Below, piece after piece: positions 34,060 to 45,489 of a DNA stretch of 64,000 bases. The notes below the pieces were generated by a model that ran no database searches, was not told the DNA's origin, and saw nothing but the letters and a program-made list of their open reading frames with translations. The translations under genes were made by a program, and so were the position numbers. Positions within the stretch are counted from its first letter, which is position 1. Each line of letters opens with the position of its first letter. Source of the stretch: Sipunculus nudus (Eukaryota; Annelida; Sipuncula; Golfingiida; Sipunculidae); assembly GCA_026874595.1 (NCBI GenBank), contig CM049320.1, forward strand, positions 48,002,714 to 48,066,713. The letters are read 5' to 3'.

Positions 34060-34440
34060 AATTAGCGAAATGAAAAGATGAAGTTGACTATTAAATTAAT
34101 TCTCTGCATTGAAACTTCATGGTTATTCGGGGTAAATGCGGCTAGTGAGCAGCTGCTGTCTAGTCCATTCTTTAGCAGAGAGATGCCTCGGTAGTTGTTA
34201 CAGTCACTTCGATTTCCCCTTTGAATCAGTCCTTTGGTCCCGCGTGTCATGTACAACCTTGTCCTCTTTCCAGCACCGACAGAGAAGGTAATGAAATGGT
34301 TCCAACAGAACTGATTCCCTCACGTCCTTTCCACTTTTCAGAGCGCCGATATCTTTGTTCAGTTCTTCTTTGTTTGTTCAGCATTGCCGACCAGAGCTTC
34401 TTTCAGGAAAAAGTGCTGCCTTCGCACATGCCTTTCATGT
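34060..34440 (-). pseudogene. LINE reverse-transcriptase fragment
   Basis: Minus-strand pieces of a non-LTR reverse transcriptase: GALKSGK and LLCRCWKEDKVVHDTRDQ, then NRSDCNNYRGISLL, the conserved early-RT block. The same landmarks occur in the LINE at 36202-38510, so both copies belong to one family in opposite orientations. Stops and a frameshift break it. Confidence 0.75.
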
Positions 34441-35287
34441 GGTCCGTAACAGAGTCGGTATGGATGGACAGCAGTACTGGTAAGTCAGTTGGGGTGATAT
34501 CTGCTGGGCCTTGCTTTGAAGGCTCTCAGTCACAGACGCTTGACACATTCATAACGATCTCTTGCATGACATCTCGTGTGTTTATGTCAGCCTTCATATA
34601 TTATGCCAAATGACAGTATGATTGGAAGCGGCAGACATTGAAAACCTTGGAAAATTATTTTAAGCCTTATTTCGAGGTGCCTTTTACATAATTTAGATGG
34701 ATAGAAAGCCGAAGTAAGTGGGAAGATCGATTAGAAAGGTGAGGGGGCAGCGGTCCAGTGATGCTTGTAATATAGCCCACCCGGTGAATACATCGTGTCA
34801 AGCGTCTGTGCTCTCAGCGCCTGCATCTTGCTAGGTTGGGGACACGCTTGTAGTTAGTCAGTGCTGCTCTATTATATTCGATTACTGTGGCGCCACCTCC
34901 GTTACGTTGCCCTTAACCAGGCAAAGTAGTTCCTTTCCATTTTGCCGATTTTGTTAATGGTTAATGGCCACATGCTTGTCCCGCCCTCTGATCGTGAATC
35001 TTGTGGAGACTTTATATGAGTAGATCCCCAGGTTACGCCTTCTTGGTGATTATGGGGTTTGACTTCTTGAAATGCTTTGCCTTGATCTTCACCCTGGTGA
35101 TGACGAAGAACAATGTCACAATCAGCACTGTTGTAGGTTCTGGTGCTACCACCTCTATTCAGCTAATCCAGTTAGTATCAGTGTAACATTAGATGTGTTT
35201 ATGATGCATTATGGCAAACTGTGCCAAAAGGCCGGAAATGTAAGACTGTGGAAGGCAGGTACATCAACCTCCTGGGCAGATCTAGGT
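34441..35287. other. Likely decayed LINE flank and unique DNA
   Basis: No gene seen. The minus strand up to about 34620 probably continues the neighbouring LINE fragment, but similarity is too weak to define. Confidence 0.35.
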
Positions 35288-35699
35288 ACAACGGGGCCCC
35301 TTTGGGGACACGGGTAGAAAATATCTATCTTGTGCGCACAACTTATTATTTTGTGCCCACGACTTATTATTTCGTGCGCACAACTTATTACTTTGTGCGC
35401 ACGACTTATTATTTCGTGCGCGCATTTTATTATTTCGTGCGCACGAGTTATTAATATCGTGCGGATATTGTGTCAATTGTGTACGCCAAGGCACAGACGT
35501 ACGGAGCCCCGTTGGGGACATGGGTAAATAAATGTTTATTTCGTGCGCACGACTTATTTTCTCGTGCGCACAAAATAATAAGTCGTGCGCACAAAAAAAT
35601 AAGTCGTGCTCACGAAAAAATAAGTTGTGCTCACAAAATAATAAGTCGTGCGCACGAGATAAATACTTTTTTACTCATGTCCCCAACGGGGCTCCGTAC
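35288..35699. mobile_element. Foldback elements with CGTGCGCACG cores
   Basis: The complete copy is 35499-35699: about 30-bp terminal inverted repeats (gtacggagccccgttgggga at the left, its complement at the right, one mismatch) around tandem 18-20 bp palindromic units of the type aagtcgtgcgcacgaaataa. A second, damaged copy lies directly left at 35288-35470; it has the acggggcccctttgggga end and about six more palindromic units. No coding sequence. The GTAC ends make the target duplication ambiguous. Confidence 0.8.
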
Positions 35700-35964
35700 C
35701 GTAGAATCTTGTTATCAGAAAAAAATTTCTTTTCCATGACAAGAGAGATTTTCTTGCCCAACTCCCAAGAAAAATTTTCTTACCACATGATATTTTTTTC
35801 GTACAGTAAGAAATTATATGAAGTGGGGTAAGAAAAATGATCTTGTATTTTTTGCAGGGTACCCACTGTGTATAATATCATACTCAGCTGGCTAAACAGC
35901 ATTTGCGGCATAGTACACCGCCGTAATACTCATACTATAAGTATGCATGACACCCTAACTTATG

Positions 35965-36175
35965 CTACACACACTCTAAGAAAAAAGGGTTCCAGGTAAA
36001 ACCTAAAAGAGGTTTTCGCTATTGACTGATTAGGGAATCTCTTCCTCTTCAACGTCCTCTTCAACGGTTCGGAGAGGAACCCTTCAAGGTTTTTCATGGT
36101 GTACTGAGTGTGGACTTTGGAAGGTTCTTAATGGAACCCCCGGTGTAGGGTTCTTTGTAGAATCTTCAGTGATAT
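35965..36175 (+). repeat. Dispersed 'aaaaaagggttcc' repeat, copy 1
   Basis: Starts ctctaagaaaaaagggttcc and is rich in ggttc and gaacc words. A related copy in reverse orientation is at 49845-49985. Probably a non-autonomous DNA element; ends and target duplication are not clear. Confidence 0.5.
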
Positions 36176-36201
36176 AGAGCGTTCAGAATAAATTCTGTCC
36201 A

Positions 36202-38510
36202 ATGGACAATAAATATGGAAACATTTGTGATAGATTAAAGTTCAAAGTAAAATGCGAAAAAGAGAGGCGAGTAGGTAAGGCTTTTCCTGCCAGTTCACAA
36301 AATCAGTCTCTAAATCAGCAAGCCCTAGATAGTGCCTACATGCAGCGACACACGGAAACTGAGCACCCTTCGAACTCAGGCCAAACTATGTGGGACTCGA
36401 AGGGGCCCTGGTGTGGAGTGGGATTCGCTATTCGAAACGGACTGCTCGGATGCATCACCGCACCTATAGAGGGATCTGAGAGAATCCTGACCATTTCAAC
36501 TCAACTCCTTAGTTGGATAAGTCCACCTAATTACTACCTACGCACCAGCACTGACATATTCGGTAGAAGCTAAAGACAGGTTTTATGACTACCTGAACAC
36601 AGTCATCCAAACCATCCCAGCAAAGGAGGCACTCTACATCCTTCTTCTGCGGCAGAGTTGGTGCTGACCTGACCTCCTGGCCCTTGTGTTTTGGCACATT
36701 CAGCACCGGCTAAATGAATGAAAACGGCCAATTTTTCCACGAGCTCTGCTGACTCCACCATCTGTGCATCAGCAGCACACATTTTTCAACACCAAGCCTC
36801 AACACAGAGTCTTAGCGGAGACATCCCCGATCGAAACACTGTCACCAGCTTGATCTGATTCTTAAAAGGCGTTCCAGCTTACCCAGCATCAGGGTCTAAC
36901 GCAGCTACCACAGTGCTGACTGCGACATTGATACCAACTAAATTCGCACTCGAGGGATTCCTCCAAAGACCTACATGGTGCTAGTGACCAAAAAAAGATG
37001 GGAACACCGCCATGCCCATTCTGATAAAATGACACTCCTCATCCAGGAGAAGAGGAACGCGCATACAAAGCTAATCCCAGCAAACAAAACCTTCAAACCC
37101 TTCAGGCTGCCACAACAACCTCAGCAGAATGTTAGAAGTTGTGCCAACGGGTACTGGATAGAGCTTTGCTCCAATATACAGATTGAAGCGAACACAGGCA
37201 ACATCAAGGAAGTGTGTGATGGAATGAAACAGGCACTGGGCCTTGTACAGGAGAAAACCGCCCCACTGAAGTCCGAAACAGATGATATAATCCAGGACAA
37301 ATCACACTAAATGGAGTGCTGGGGTAGAGCACTACCCTGAGCTATATGCCAGGAAGAATCAAGTCTCTGAAGACCCCCTGAATGCTGTAGAGTGCATGCT
37401 CATCCTGGAGGAGCTTGACAGCGAATTAATCCCCAAAGAGCTCGAGAAAGCACTGAAATCACATCCTCCCGGCAAGGCCTCAGGGATAGACGGCATCCCC
37501 ACTGAGGTCCTGAAGTACTGTACCGAGGCTGCAATCCAAGAGTTGCACGACATCCTCTGTCTCTGCTGGAAGGAGGGCAAAGTACCAGGCGACATGAGGG
37601 CATCAGTATAGGTGACAGGAGCGATTGCAACAACTATCGCGGCATTTACCTCCTAAGCATTACTGGTAAGCTGTTCGTCTTGGTCGCACTGAAGAGGCTT
37701 CAGATTTTTGCAGAGTCTACCAAGAGCCCCAGTGTGGCTTCCGCGCGAACAGGTCCACTGTCGACATGGTCTTTTCCCCTCAGACAACTGCAGGAGAAAG
37801 ACAACCACTGTTTACGACCCTCATAGACCTGGCGATTACATTTGATTTGGTGATCAAGGGCGGCCTCCTCAAGACCCTCCCTCAGATGGGGTGTCACCCC
37901 AAACTCCTCAGCATTATAAAGTCCTTCAATGACGACATGAAAGGTTCCGTGGTCTATGACAGCGCGACATCAGAAGCCTCTGCCACTCTAAGCGAGACTT
38001 GCATAAGCAGTCACAACCCATTCTGCTGAAGACCTGCAGAGGCTCATGTCCCATTTCAGCGCAGTCTCTCAGACTTTTGGTCCCACGATCAGTCTAAAGA
38101 AAATGCAAGTGATGGGGCAAGATGTGGACACCCCACCGGATGTCAAAATCTTAGATTACCAGCTCGAAGTCGTGCACGCCTTCCTCAACCAGGACTCAAC
38201 GATCTCCGACTCTCTCCCTTGAGACCGAACTGAACAAGCGCATTTACAAGGCAGCCACGACCATGTCCAGGCTGAACAAAACAGTGTGGAACAACAGCGA
38301 GCTGAATGTTACGCCATACTCTAATATAGACGCATGCGATGTCTCGGAAACGTCTGGAGAATGGACGAGGGTTGCATCCCCAAGGATCTCCTTTACGGTG
38401 AACTGGTGCAGGGAGCTCGCCCCACAGATAGACCCAAACTCCGCTACAAAGATATCTGCAAGAGATACTAGAAGGCCATAGGCATAGAACTGAACAACAG
38501 GGAAGCCACC
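36202..38510 (+). pseudogene. Degenerate LINE (endonuclease plus reverse transcriptase)
   Basis: Plus-strand remnants in the order of an APE-type non-LTR retrotransposon. 36390-36660 is endonuclease-like (GPWCGVGFAIRNGLLGC). 37400-37615 is the RT start (KSHPPGKASGIDGIPTEVLK, ILCLCWKEGKVPGDM). 37620-37700 is the SDCNNYRGI block. 37730-37990 is GFRANRSTVDM then LIDLAITFDLV. 38230-38500 is the C-terminal end (YKAATTMSRLNKTVW, then IPKDLLYGELVQGARP in another frame). Many stops and shifts show it is dead. The family is the one often misnamed 'craniofacial development protein 2-like' in animal annotations. Confidence 0.82.
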
Positions 38511-38559
38511 CCCTCAGAACGAACAACCTGTAGAATGCTTTGAATCTGCGTGGGCCCTG

Positions 38560-39085
38560 CGTATGCTCCGTGTGACATGCGGGCCAGGCGCGTGAGAGCT
38601 TACAGACAGGTCCGTGTTACCTCCGGGCCACATACGGGCACTGCGGGTTATCTGCGCGCCAGCTCCGGGCCACACACGGGGGAGTTGCCAGCAAGGCGCG
38701 AGAGTTGTGCGTGTCGATAGCGGGACAATTTATACGGCAGAGGTAGTCGCAGAACGCCAGCAACTTGCCCGCAGCCAGCCCTCAGATTACCAGCAGGAAG
38801 ACAGTAACTGTCACTCAACATGCACTCACGTTCCTCGTATATTTCGCTTCATGCTTGGTGTTCTGCGTGGACTTTTGCGGGCAAACTCCCGCAGCTTACT
38901 CGGGCCAAGTTTTGAGCATGTTCAAAACTTGGCTGCGGGCAATTCGGACTTCCGTGCACACTTGCGGGCAAGTCCGGACAAGATATGGGAGAGATATTGC
39001 AGGTCCGTGCCAACTGCGGGGAGCTGCGGGCAGCAAAAATTGTCACCCGTAAGTTGCACGCAGTGCTAATGTGACAGGGGCTTTA
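38560..39085. repeat. GC-rich foldback-like repeat
   Basis: GC-rich stretch with repeated tgcgggcaa and ctccgggcc words and a perfect 11-bp hairpin near 38910-38940 (ccaagttttga, loop, tcaaaacttgg). It ends near gtgacaggggctttac. The layout suggests a non-autonomous DNA element, but matching terminal repeats were not found. Confidence 0.4.
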
Positions 39086-39102
39086 CCGACAGAACAGCAT
39101 CA

Positions 39103-39752
39103 GGGCCCAGTTTCACTAAGAATGCGTATGGCTTAAGTCATATTTTACCGAAACGCCTCCCAAGTCGGCTAACGTAAGTCCGCGAGATAATTCAGTTTCA
39201 CTAAACGCGATTTAGCTAAGGCGGTCTGAACCTTGGAAATCCCCTTTTCAACGCCTCCTATTGATAAAATAATGAATTAAAAAAAATGAGGACGCAAACA
39301 CTTCGCAGAAGATAGGGACATGGAATTTTAATTAACCCTGTATTATTCCTGGCAACTTTTTAAATGAATAGTTTAAAAACAGTCTGGACATCGTGGTATT
39401 GCTGTACTTGACTGTACAAAACGAACAACATCCCCCATGATATATTCTTTAGTTTACGGACACCTTTCAGGGAAACGGCACGTGGCGTGACGTCATTGTC
39501 GCCTGTGACGTACCGTACCCCGCTCGCCAGATGGCCGTATGGTCATTTGCAACGAGTGCAAGTGATATAATGTGCTATACACCCATAAAACACAGAGTTA
39601 TTCCTCCTCGGTGCAGGCTTAGCATTTCAGCCTGCCAGGTGACTTAAGTCACTAACGTTATTTTTAATGAAACTGACTTAAAGCTCGACAAAAGTGACTT
39701 AAGTCAAAAACGCAGAATAACAGGCTTAAGTCGGTTTAATGAAACTGGGCCC
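39103..39752. mobile_element. MITE with GGGCCCAGTTTCA ends
   Basis: 650 bp between terminal inverted repeats gggcccagtttcactaa and ttaatgaaactgggccc (16 of 17 match). The interior has recurring cttaagtc palindromes (gacttaagtc at 39640-39740) and no open frame. The target duplication is not clear. Confidence 0.75.
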
Positions 39753-39867
39753 AGAGTTCCTGTGTACTGGGTAAGGGAGTGACTGCCACTCCCGCATTGG
39801 CCTGACCAACCATACAAAACGCTGATCTAAAATATCCATCCAGTGCGCAACTCCATTGTCACCAATT

Positions 39868-41068
39868 GATAATCCATGGATTAACCAAGGTCATATAGTC
39901 TAAATAATCAAGGGTTGACCTAGGTCATATAGTCTAAATAATACATGGGTTAACCAAGGTCATATAGTCTAAATAATACATGGGTTAACCAAGGTCATAT
40001 AGTCTAAATAATACATGGGTTAACCAAGGTCATTTACTCTAAATAATACATGGGTTAACCAAGGTCATATAGTCGAGATTATACATGGATTAACCAAGGT
40101 CATATAGTCGAGATTATACATTGATTAACCAAGGTAATATATTCTAGATGATACATAGATTAACCGTGGTCATATAGTCTAGAAAATATATGGATTAACC
40201 AAGGTCATATAGTCGAGATTATACATTAATTCACCATGGTCATATATTCTAGATGATACATAGATTAACCAAGGTCATATAGTCTAGAAAATATATGGAT
40301 TAACCAAGGTCATTAGTCCATATAATACATAGATTAACTAAGGTCATATAGTCTAGATAATACATGGATTAACCAAGGTTATATAGTCGAGATTATACAT
40401 GGATTAACAAAGGTCATATATTCTAGATGATACATAGATTAATCAAGGTCATATAGTCTAAATAATACATGGATTATCCAAGGTCATATAGTCCAGACAA
40501 TACATAGATTAACCAAGGTCATACAGTCTAGAAAATATATGGATTAACCAAGGTCATATAGTCCAGATAATACATAGATTTACTAAGGTCATATAGTCTA
40601 GATAATACATGGATTAACCTAAGGTCATATAGTCGAGATTATACATGGATTAACCAAGATCATATATTCTTGATGATACATAGATTAACCAAGGTCATAT
40701 AGTCCAGATAATACATAGATTAACCAAGGTCATATATACTGTCTAGATAATGCACGGATTAACCAAAGTCATATAGTCGAGATTATACATGGATTAACCA
40801 AGGTCATATAGTCTAGATAATACATTTATCAACAAAGGTCATATAGTCTAGATAATACATTTATCAACAAAGGTCATATAGTCTAGATAATACATTTATC
40901 AACAAAGGTCATATAGTCTAGATAATACATTTATCAACAAAGGTCATATAGTCTAGATAATACATTTATCAACAAAGGTCATATAGTCTAGATAATACAT
41001 TTTTCAACAAAGGTCATATAGTCTAGATAATACATTTATCAACAAAGGTCATATAGTCTAGATAATAT
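39868..41068. repeat. 35-bp minisatellite, about 34 copies
   Basis: Unit aaggtcatatagtctagata then atacatggattaacc. From about 40800 a variant, tacatttatcaacaaagg, takes over and is almost identical from copy to copy, suggesting recent spread from the right end. No coding sequence. Confidence 0.95.
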
Positions 41069-42435
41069 TCGCCGAGTATTATTGACTGGTTATAGGTGTA
41101 TTCCACTTATCCACCTTTTACTAAAACATACTTTATTTTAATCTTTCATGTTTAAAATGTTAACAATTTAAATGTGTGTTTAGAATGATGCAAATTTGAA
41201 AGATTCCAGCTGAGTTTTACCTAATTTTTTCGATAAACTTGGCAAACATTTAAATTAATTGTATACGAGATAGCTATTCCAGGGGTTACTTATCATGTTC
41301 TCAACGGCAAGCTGTAATATCATTGTTGCAAAAAAAAAAAATGGTAAAGATAACCGTCTGTGGAAATCATGGAAACCGATAAGCCTCATTAATAAAGATG
41401 CAAACATAATCAGTAAACTATTAGCAGTAAAATTAAGACGTTTTACCCAGGATTATAAATATGAATCAATTTGCGTTTGTTAAAGGGAGAAGCATAGAGG
41501 AGCCTTTATGATTGATTCTCGATATTCTGGAGTATACAAAAACAGAAAGAATAGAAGGCATTTTGTTCGCAGCGGATTAGGAAGCTGCTTTTCATTTTTT
41601 GGATTTTTGCTTCATAAAGTCTGTGTTAAAGAAGTTCGGTTTCCCGCATTATTTTTTAAGATGGAATCACATATTACAGAACCAGCTGGATTCTCCACGG
41701 GTTACGTTCCTGTTAAACGAGGATCTCGACAAGGGGACCCAGTATCTCCACATATATTTTTATTATCAATGAAAGTTTAAGACAGCACGCACTTAGAGGG
41801 GTAAAATATCTGTGGACACCAAATATAATTTGAGTTATACTCCGCTTAAAGTAAACCGTGAGAAATCTGAGATGAGGTGGATAGAAGAGTCTAGGAATCA
41901 ACCTGAACTAGATCTAGCTTATAAATGGGGGGGGGGGGGGGGGATCTAAACGCAGAATACATACGGATTTTAGGAATAAATATATCTTATAACAAAGTTT
42001 GAAGTAATACAAGAAATGTTGACGAAATAATCGTTAGTATCAGGTGAACACTAAGAATGTGGAAGATTCGCAACTTTACATTATACGGAAATCCATTTTG
42101 AAATCTCTCATATTACCAAAAGCTATGTATGTGTGTAATGTGTTAATTCCACCAAAGAATTTTATCAGTAAAGTTAAGGATCATGTGGCCAATTTAAAAG
42201 GGACGGAGGCTTCCAAAACAAGATTTTTATTCAAGAAAAAAAGATTGAAGGATTGGGGTTAACAAATTTCGCCTGAATGGTCAAGGCCCGGAGGACAGTC
42301 TGGATAAAAAATACTTTGAAAAGGAAGAAAAATTATACATCGTTTTTCTCCTACAAGAAAAATGTGTTCAAGGTGCAAGGTATAAACCTGGATAAAGCAA
42401 GAATTAAATCGGCTGCGCCTTTATTTTATAAACAA

Positions 42436-42591
42436 TGTTACGAAGAGAAATTGTTGAGGGGAAAACCCTGGGCTGATCCGGAAGTCCAACCCAGGTCGGT
42501 GGCGTACAAGTCCGGCGTACTAACCGCTTCGCTAGAAAAGCAAGCTTCACTAGCGAGACAGTTCGGTCCGCTTTTATGTCACCCCGTAACA
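42436..42591 (-). repeat. TRIM 3' LTR (minus sense)
   Basis: 156 bp, the same length as its partner, with scattered substitutions. The A box is intact; the B box is changed (GGTTGGACTTCC). The divergence between the LTRs implies an old insertion. Confidence 0.85.
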
Positions 42592-42711
42592 CACCCCCTC
42601 TTAAGAGCGTTCTGCTATCAGAACAAGACTAATTATCCCAGGAGTCACACTTTTGTGAGCTTATTCCCTGGGCCACAAAGTTAAACCGTCACGTTGGACG
42701 AGCCCCCATAT

Positions 42712-42867
42712 TGTTACAAATACAAATATATGAGGGGAAAATCCTAGGCCGATCCGGGAGTCGAACCCAGGTCGTTGGCGCACTAGTCCGGCGTCCCAAC
42801 CGCTTCGCTAGAGAAGCAAGCTTCACTTGCCAGACAGTTCGGTCCGCTTTTATGTCACCCCGTAACA
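42712..42867 (-). repeat. TRIM 5' LTR (minus sense)
   Basis: 156 bp. The tRNA-like part is at about 42746-42817. Its T arm is well formed (CTGGG, loop TTCGACT, CCCGG), but the acceptor stem does not pair. An A box lies about 35 bases ahead of the B box. Confidence 0.85.
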
Positions 42868-44241
42868 ACCATTATCTGAATCTGTACAAGAGTGACTCTT
42901 GTGATAGGGTTGGTGTTCTAGAACAGCCCCTGTGAAATAACAAGTACATGTATATCAGAATTAACCGAATCGATATATTTTGAGGATTTTTCAGAAAAAG
43001 GATTGAACTGTATAAAAGATCTAGTTAATCATACTGGCAAATTGAAAGTGTTAAGTTATCTTAAAGTACCCAAGTCAAAGGTGTTCAACTGGCTTAAGTT
43101 ATAACATACATTCAAAAAAGCGTGGCTACAAATACCTAGAGTCGGCGTATATACTAACAGCTTCGGAACATCCATGTATACCACTTGAAGACAGAAGGGT
43201 GAATATAGATAAGATTAGCACCAAAGGTATATATTGTAGACTAATATTGAATATACAGGAAATTCCGACTTGGAGGTGTTATCTAGAGAAATGTGTTAAC
43301 GCTAATTAACTTTAATTTAACTGGGAAATGAGTACAAAACTGTTTACAGTACAACTATTGATACGAGGTTACAGGCTTTTCAATATAAGATTTTACACAA
43401 TATATTGCCTGTTAATGCAGTACTGAAAAGATGGAAAATCGTTGACTCGAGTAGATGTGGTTATTGTTCTCTATACAACGAAAGTATTGACCTCATTTTT
43501 TTGGGAATGCAAAGTTTCGTTTTCATTATATCTACAAATTTGGACTTGCCAAGTTGTGCAACATTGAATGTACTTAAGGCGATTCCACATACTGGGCCGC
43601 GGAGTCGTCTGATAAATCATATATTGTTTATAAATACATGGTGTTCTCATACAGAAACAAGGCAGATGTATGCCACTTGGATGTGTTTTGTGTGATGTTA
43701 AATCAATATGAGGGGATCGAAAGGGTTATTGCAAAATGGTAATAAATACACGTACCATATGGGAACCCATTTTGATAAACCAAATATGAAGTAAATTATA
43801 GAAAAGAAATAATGAAAGAAATATTATGTGTATCGCAAATGTGTCCATGGTTGTGTGTATATGTATGCATATATGTATAAATGTAGGCATATGCATTTGG
43901 TATTTGGGAGTTGTACCAGTACACATGTTATATTTCGTATGTTTATTTTTTTGTTTTTTGTTTTTGTTTTTGTAATGGTCACTCTCTGTCCTACGATCGT
44001 TTAACTGTAATGTTACATGTAATGTTTGGTCATTATGTATTGTATACAAGCCTTGCTTTGTATTGTATATGTGTATGTCATGTAATATTTTGTAGAAAAA
44101 ACAATTTAAAAAAAGATGCAGATAGTTTGTAAAATTGTAGGTATATGGAAACCTCATTAATGCATTATTATAATATCCTACGTATATTCTGGACCTGCTT
44201 TTCAAATTATCTTTCTAAATATATTTTTTTATTAATTATAA

Positions 44242-45310
44242 TCCCTCGCAACTTCGGTTGCGAAAGGGATATAGTAACGCCTCCATTTGTGCGTCCGTCC
44301 GTCTGTCCGTCCGAAATTGCCTTGTGGATCAATTTCAAGCCAAACCGTTTGCCCAAAACCTTTCATCTCACACATATGGCTTATCCACCAATGGATGAAG
44401 AAACCTATCGATTTTGAGGTCACGGAGTCAAAGGTCACGGCCACAGCACCAACTTCTTGAAAAAGCTTGTGGATCGATTTCAAGCCAAACCGTTTGCCTA
44501 AACCTTTCATCTTGCACATATGGCTCACCCACCCATAGATGAAGAAGCCTATTATTTTGAGGTCACAGAGTCAAAGGACACGGCCACAGCACCCACTTCT
44601 TGAAAAAGCTTGAGGACCCATTTAAAGCAAAACTGTTTGACCTAAACCTTTCATCTCGCACATATATGGCTCACCCACCCATAGATGAAGAAACCTCTTG
44701 ATTTTGTGGTCACGGGGTCAAAGGTCACGGCCACAGCACCCACTTCTTTAAAAAGCTTGTGACTTACCCACCCATGGATGAAGAAACCACAGCACCCACT
44801 TCTTGACCTAAAACTACTCACAGTGATGCCTGACATAAAAAATCCACTCTACCAAGCCATTTATCAAACGTAATAATGTAATCAAAATATTTACATTATA
44901 CCCCAACTGCTACGTCATGCTCCACTCTGCAGTACCCTTGTGCCATATGTTTTTTCAACTGGACTCAACCTTCTTACGTTGAGTTGCTAGCCCAATATGT
45001 TATTATTCCCTCATAACAAATTTGCAACAGCGGATATACTAACTCCTATGTTTGTACATCCGTCTTCCTGTCTGTCTTCCCATCCGTCTCAGTATACCTT
45101 ATTGATCAATTTTAAGCCAAATCATTTGATCTTAAGCTTTCTCCTTCACATATGCCTCACCCACCCATACACGTTCAACTTATTGAGTTTGACGTCAAAG
45201 CTCAAGCTCACACACCTCCCCTCCTCATTTTAACACTTGCGTAATACACCCCATATCATTATGCTCCCATGCGAGGGGATGCTCCGCTTTGCGGTGCCCT
45301 TGTGTTTTTA
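44242..45310. repeat. Dispersed 'ccctcgcaacttcggttgcg' repeat with 140-bp tandem units
   Basis: Begins ccctcgcaacttcggttgcg, followed by gtccgtccgtctgtccgtcc. Then come three to four copies of an approximately 140-bp unit containing tttcaagccaaaccgtttg, cacatatggctcacccaccc and tcacggccacagcacccact. A second diverged copy starts near 45005. No coding sequence; the element class is unknown. Confidence 0.7.
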
Positions 45311-45489
45311 CATTATGAAAAATTTACAATATAAAATATTATTGGTAGGCCTAGCGTTATAAGTATTCTGCATACATGTCCTAAAAATGTAAAAACATCA
45401 GAATACGGGTAGTCGACAAGCGACTACATGTATCCGCCAAAATCAGAGTGGAACGGGTGAAGTGAGGCATGGATTGAGTGGCAAGGGGA

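Larger units (their letters stand above)
42436..42867 (-). mobile_element. TRIM: 432-bp LTR mini-element with tRNA-like LTRs
   Basis: Two direct repeats of exactly 156 bp (42436-42591 and 42712-42867) flank 120 bp. On the minus strand each starts TGTTACGGGGTGAC; the 5' copy ends GTAACA. Immediately after the minus-strand 5' LTR is ATATGGGGGCTCGTCC, a primer-binding site complementary to the 3' end of tRNA-Pro (42696-42708). Immediately before the 3' LTR is a purine run, AAGAGGGGGTG (42592-42602). These are the hallmarks of a terminal-repeat retrotransposon in miniature. There is no coding sequence. Each LTR holds a tRNA-like segment with an A box (TAGCGAAGCGG) and, in the 5' copy, a B box (GGTTCGACTCC). 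A clean target duplication was not found. Confidence 0.85.
41295..43700 (+). pseudogene. Degenerate LINE, L1/Tx1-type reverse transcriptase
   Basis: Plus-strand remnants: WKPISLINKDANIISKLLAV (41360-41430), a FVKGRS block near 41468, RGSRQGDPVSPHIFLLSM (41715-41775), and the C-terminal zinc-finger-like part at 43405-43500 (NAVLKRW, then CGYCSLYNESI). Frames shift often. It is interrupted by the TRIM at 42436-42867 and contains a poly-G run at 41926-41943. The clade call rests on the RQGDP and 'WRPISL' style motifs and is tentative. Confidence 0.75.

Noticed and set aside
42746-42817. Functional tRNA gene
   Set aside because: The T arm and A box are good, but the acceptor stem does not pair and the sequence lies inside both LTRs of a TRIM.
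43726-44205. 159-codon minus-strand frame
   Set aside because: AT-rich, low-complexity composition (many Y, H, I, T) with no similarity that I recognise.
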